Assembly (NCBI RefSeq): GCF_002777255.1
Contig: NZ_CP017634.1
Location: forward strand, 5,220,903-5,284,902
DNA from: Candidatus Formimonas warabiya
GTDB taxonomy: Bacteria > Bacillota > Dehalobacteriia > Dehalobacteriales > Dehalobacteriaceae
DNA: 64,000 nucleotides
Direction: 5' to 3'
Below the pieces are notes generated by a model. That model saw only the letters and a list, made by a program, of their open reading frames with translations, was not told where the DNA came from and made no database searches. This document shows positions 61,352 through 64,000 of this stretch, one piece after another. The position numbers were made by a program, and so were the translations under genes. Within the stretch, counting starts at the first letter, position 1, and the number at the start of each line of letters is the position of its first letter.

Positions 61352-61634
61352 ACTAATTCCTTATAGATAGACTAAAGGGCTTTGCTGCCTATACCACTGC
61401 ATAAGTTTTAATTCCTCATAGGAAGTCTAAAAACACAGGATCACCGGATCACCACAGGCTGCCTGTCGGAGTTTCAATCCCTCATAGGGAGTCTACAAAT
61501 TCGGGTTTTACTACTATACCAATCATGATTGTATGTAGTTTCAATTCCTCATAGGAAGTCTAAAAACTGGCGGGTATGGGGCTGTTATCTCCCTATCTCC
61601 AGGAGTTTCAATTCCTCATAGGCAATCTAAAGAC
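61350..61634 (+). CRISPR. Small degenerate CRISPR array inside the cas operon
   Basis: Four 30-base repeats at 61405-61434, 61471-61500, 61538-61567 and 61605-61634, of the form GTTTCAATTCCTCATAGGAA followed by GTCTAAAAAC. Only the third matches this form exactly; the first has one change, the second and fourth several. Spacers are 36, 37 and 37 bases (61435-61470, 61501-61537, 61568-61604). A further 20-of-30 match at 61350-61379 overlaps the cas6 stop. The repeats lie between cas6 and cas8, not at the operon edge. The 270 bases from 61635 to the cas8 start hold no other repeat or gene that I can see. Confidence 0.92.
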
Positions 61635-61907
61635 ACCCCGAGCGTTCTGGGCGATGTTATGTTTCGATGCTGATAAAGGTAGATTGGTAATTGTTATTAT
61701 CCTAACATATCTTAATGAAAATATAAATATGAGATCTCTAAGTTATTATGGAAAGATTGCTGAGTTTTATGCCATGAGAAGATTATCATAATAAAGTTGA
61801 AAATATATTTTTGCAAAGAGAGGTGTTGGAGAATTTAATAAAAATACAAAAAATAGTTTTAGTGGAGGAATATTTACCGGCTATTGGAAAGAGGTGAGTC
61901 TGAAATT

Positions 61908-63620
61908 GTGGAAATGAAATTCACGAAGCTTGGACATTTTTGGTTTGACTCAGGATTGGTAGGCCTGATTAAAATGGTGGAGCAAGTCGGATCTTCAGAT
62001 ATTGCAGTGAGGCTAAACGACCAAGAATACGTCTTGACGGGAAAGGCAGAGGATGTCCAATCAGTTCTTGAAAAGGCGTATGATTTATTAACGGAAAAAT
62101 TTTATAATTTATCTTCCCAAAAACAAAAAGAAGAAAAGACTTCATACAACTTTTTCTATGACAGCCGGACTGATTGTTTTAAAAGTTTTCCTAAACGAAA
62201 ATCCGTGGGCATTGCGGAAGTCATCTATAATAAAGCCGCCCGGCCGACCGGAAGTATGGTCAAGTGGGAGAAAAAAGAGAAACGCAATGTGAATTTTGCC
62301 GGAAAGGTTGTTAGAAGAACGAGAGGGATACTGCCGGATGAATTTCGCCATCTGCAGGCAAGACTGGATGATTTTTTGGACAGTAACGGGTTGGATGTTA
62401 CCACTGCCGGCCTTCTCGTGGATGGCCCAAATGCCGTAAAGCCCAATGTAAAAATCAAAGTAGACGATCAAAATAGCAAAGGGATTTGTTATCTGTGTGG
62501 AGAGGAATCCGGGATTCTGGATGAAGCGAATCAAACCGTATTTCCCCTTATTACCGGGTCTTCCGGTGTGCTGTCTTTTAATTCAGCAGCGGGAAAACCG
62601 GAAAAAGTCTGCTGGAAGTGTGCTTTGTTAGGAAAGTTTGTTCCAGCTACGGGGTTTTATTTATCCGCCGGAGAGCATTTATTTGCATTTTTACCTTACT
62701 CTCTTTCGCTGGAAAAGATGTGCACGGTTTATGATGCTTTGCAGGCGGCAAAATACGATGATCCAAGCCTTTACCGAAATTTTCAGCACCCCCTGGGCGG
62801 GTATTACCAGCACCCCTTTGAGGTGACCGTTGCCTTTCTGTACACGCTTTATGGAAAAATTCTGCTGCAAGAAAAAGCGGATGCTGCCCATGAGGATACC
62901 TATTTTGCGGAACTGGACTTGGACAAGTTTTTTGATATTACTCTTGCAAAAGCTCCTCTGGAATTTGTGGTAGTCCATACCAAAGACGAAGGGAGCACCT
63001 TTGCCGGAAAAATGGTTTGGCCGTTTAAAGAAACTGTATATTTTTTTAAGTTGGTAAGGGAAATTGAGGTTAGAACCAACACTTCTATAAAGGAAATTTT
63101 TGCTTATTTAGTGGATTATAGCCAATCGAAAAATGAGAATAAGACATTGACAAGAAACCGGGTTTGTGAACGGATTTTAAAAAAGCAAACCATTCTCGAT
63201 TTAGTGGAAAAACATGTGTTTCATGCTGATTTGACTTATTTCAAACCTTTGCTGGACATGCTGTTGATCTATGAGTTGCTGATAAAGGAGGAGAATGCGA
63301 TGTTTAAAGATGAGCAAGAGACAGCCGTAACTTTAGGGAGAAATGTGGGAATGGCGGTAGGCAAAAGCTCCGGAGGCAAAAAGGGCGATTTATTCGCCTT
63401 GCGGAAAAGCCGCCGTAAGGTGGATTTCCTGGAGCAGTTGAATCGGCTTCAGTTTAAGCTGGGTAATGACTTTATCGTTCCGGCAGATGTCTATACAGGA
63501 AAACTAACGGATGAAAATTTTCAAGAGTTCAAGCAGTTTTGCATGGTGGCGGCTCTCAACAGTTATAATTATGCCAAAAACGGGCCGAACAAGGAGAAGA
63601 AAAAGGAGGACAATAAATAA
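61908..63620 (+). CDS. Cas8-type large subunit (Cst1-like) of type I CRISPR-Cas
   Basis: About 570 residues; GTG 61908 (or ATG 61914) follows AGAGGTGAG, and TTG 61884 is an in-frame alternative. A zinc-ribbon is visible: CYLC at about residue 194 and CWKC at about 235. The identification rests on this zinc ribbon, the size, and its place between cas6 and a Cst2/DevR-like cas7, as in the Tneap branch of subtype I-B. It would recognise the PAM and hold the Cascade complex on target DNA. It ends on the first base of the cas7 start. Confidence 0.8.
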   Translation: MEMKFTKLGHFWFDSGLVGLIKMVEQVGSSDIAVRLNDQEYVLTGKAEDVQSVLEKAYDLLTEKFYNLSSQKQKEEKTSYNFFYDSRTDCFKSFPKRKSVGIAEVIYNKAARPTGSMVKWEKKEKRNVNFAGKVVRRTRGILPDEFRHLQARLDDFLDSNGLDVTTAGLLVDGPNAVKPNVKIKVDDQNSKGICYLCGEESGILDEANQTVFPLITGSSGVLSFNSAAGKPEKVCWKCALLGKFVPATGFYLSAGEHLFAFLPYSLSLEKMCTVYDALQAAKYDDPSLYRNFQHPLGGYYQHPFEVTVAFLYTLYGKILLQEKADAAHEDTYFAELDLDKFFDITLAKAPLEFVVVHTKDEGSTFAGKMVWPFKETVYFFKLVREIEVRTNTSIKEIFAYLVDYSQSKNENKTLTRNRVCERILKKQTILDLVEKHVFHADLTYFKPLLDMLLIYELLIKEENAMFKDEQETAVTLGRNVGMAVGKSSGGKKGDLFALRKSRRKVDFLEQLNRLQFKLGNDFIVPADVYTGKLTDENFQEFKQFCMVAALNSYNYAKNGPNKEKKKEDNK

Positions 63621-64000
63621 TGAAAAATGCAAAGGCGTTGACGATCACCTTTTTAACGTCGGTTTCTCTGGGGAGTTTAAACGGATCGGATAAAGAAGCC
63701 GATAATATTGTCAGTATCAAAAAATTTTCCAAGGGAACGGAGCAATTTCCCTATGGATCTTCCCAATGGTTAAGGCGGGCGTTAAGGGACCAGATGGCAT
63801 CGCTGGGCTGGACTACCTCTGAAGGGGTTGCCGCCAGCATTGCCAAAGGGGCATCAACTACTGCGCAAAAACCGGATCAATATTTTGATGATGACCTCTT
63901 TGGGTTTATGGGAACGGAAAAAGGCGATGAAGAAAAAAAGGGCTCAGCAAATAAAAGAACTTCCCCGGTACGGGTGTCTCCTCTGATCTCCCTGCATAAA
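63620..64000 (+). CDS. cas7: Cas7 (Cst2/DevR-like), N-terminal part, runs off the window
   Basis: ATG 63620 overlaps the cas8 stop (TAATG). The 127 codons visible include SLGSLNGSDKEADNIVSIKK, YGSSQWLRRALRDQM and YFDDDLFGFMG, the start of a Cst2/DevR-type Cas7 backbone subunit. Open to the end of the window; cas5 and cas3 are expected beyond. Confidence 0.88.
   Translation, partial: MKNAKALTITFLTSVSLGSLNGSDKEADNIVSIKKFSKGTEQFPYGSSQWLRRALRDQMASLGWTTSEGVAASIAKGASTTAQKPDQYFDDDLFGFMGTEKGDEEKKGSANKRTSPVRVSPLISLHK

Noticed and set aside
61576-61791. 71-codon ORF running out of the CRISPR array
   Set aside because: It begins inside a spacer and crosses a repeat; an artefact of the array.

Overview
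The window looks like the chromosome of an anaerobic, sulfite- or sulfate-reducing Clostridia of the Desulfitobacterium/Desulfosporosinus/Peptococcaceae kind. Three things point there: a dsrK-J-O-P-M membrane complex, a trimethylamine-methyltransferase gene interrupted by an in-frame UAG that must be read as pyrrolysine, and Gram-positive-style Shine-Dalgarno sites, lipoboxes and System II cytochrome c maturation genes. The species cannot be named from sequence alone.

Layout. (1) 1-3528: end of dsrK, then dsrJ, dsrO, dsrP and a dsrM-like gene, an electron-transfer complex between menaquinol and sulfite reduction. (2) 3690-16046: a PAS sigma-54 activator followed by three transcription units, each with a good -24/-12 promoter. 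They encode an AlkP-type phosphodiesterase with thioredoxin reductase and thioredoxin, a BCCT quaternary-amine transporter, and two MttB-family methyltransferases (one Pyl, one non-Pyl) followed by ResB/ResC. I read this as a sigma-54 regulon for quaternary-amine demethylation. (3) 16106-20481: a soluble chemoreceptor, a lipoprotein amidase, a CadC-like ArsR repressor with its operator, and a MocR-type regulator lacking the PLP lysine. (4) 20531-29912: an iron-uptake operon (FTR1, P19/FetP-like lipoprotein, DUF2318 protein, two FtsX permeases with an ATPase, FMN-binding lipoprotein, DUF4418 protein, further FtsX permease with ATPase) behind a DtxR-type palindrome. (5) 30196-31416: a chemoreceptor with a CZB zinc domain.

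(6) 31453-55981 is the most unusual part: two copies of a large tricarboxylate cluster that have decayed in complementary ways. The inferred ancestral order is leader-prpD-tctCBA-abrB-comA-abrB-prpF-acn-icd-DUF401 permease. Copy A (31560-42477) is complete except that acn is a wreck. Copy B (42583-50597) keeps the leader, comA, an intact acn and the permease, has wrecks of prpD/abrB, prpF and icd, and has gained a LysR gene, an enolase-superfamily gene and a third comA. A separate, diverged tctCBA set, an unknown protein and a second LysR follow. Together the intact genes could import a tricarboxylate and take it via aconitate and isocitrate to 2-oxoglutarate. The role of the three ComA (phosphosulfolactate synthase) homologues is not explained by known pathways. 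Because ComA joins sulfite to an enol-acid and this organism handles sulfite through Dsr, a sulfonated tricarboxylate pathway is a testable idea.

(7) 56125-59265: a membrane metallophosphoesterase, then a MtaA/MtbA-like (URO-D fold) methyltransferase with a DUF1638 partner. (8) 59466-60075: a Phd/YefM-RelE/ParE toxin-antitoxin pair. (9) 60620-64000: the start of a type I CRISPR-Cas operon (cas6, a small degenerate array inside the operon, cas8/Cst1-like, cas7/Cst2-like running off the end).
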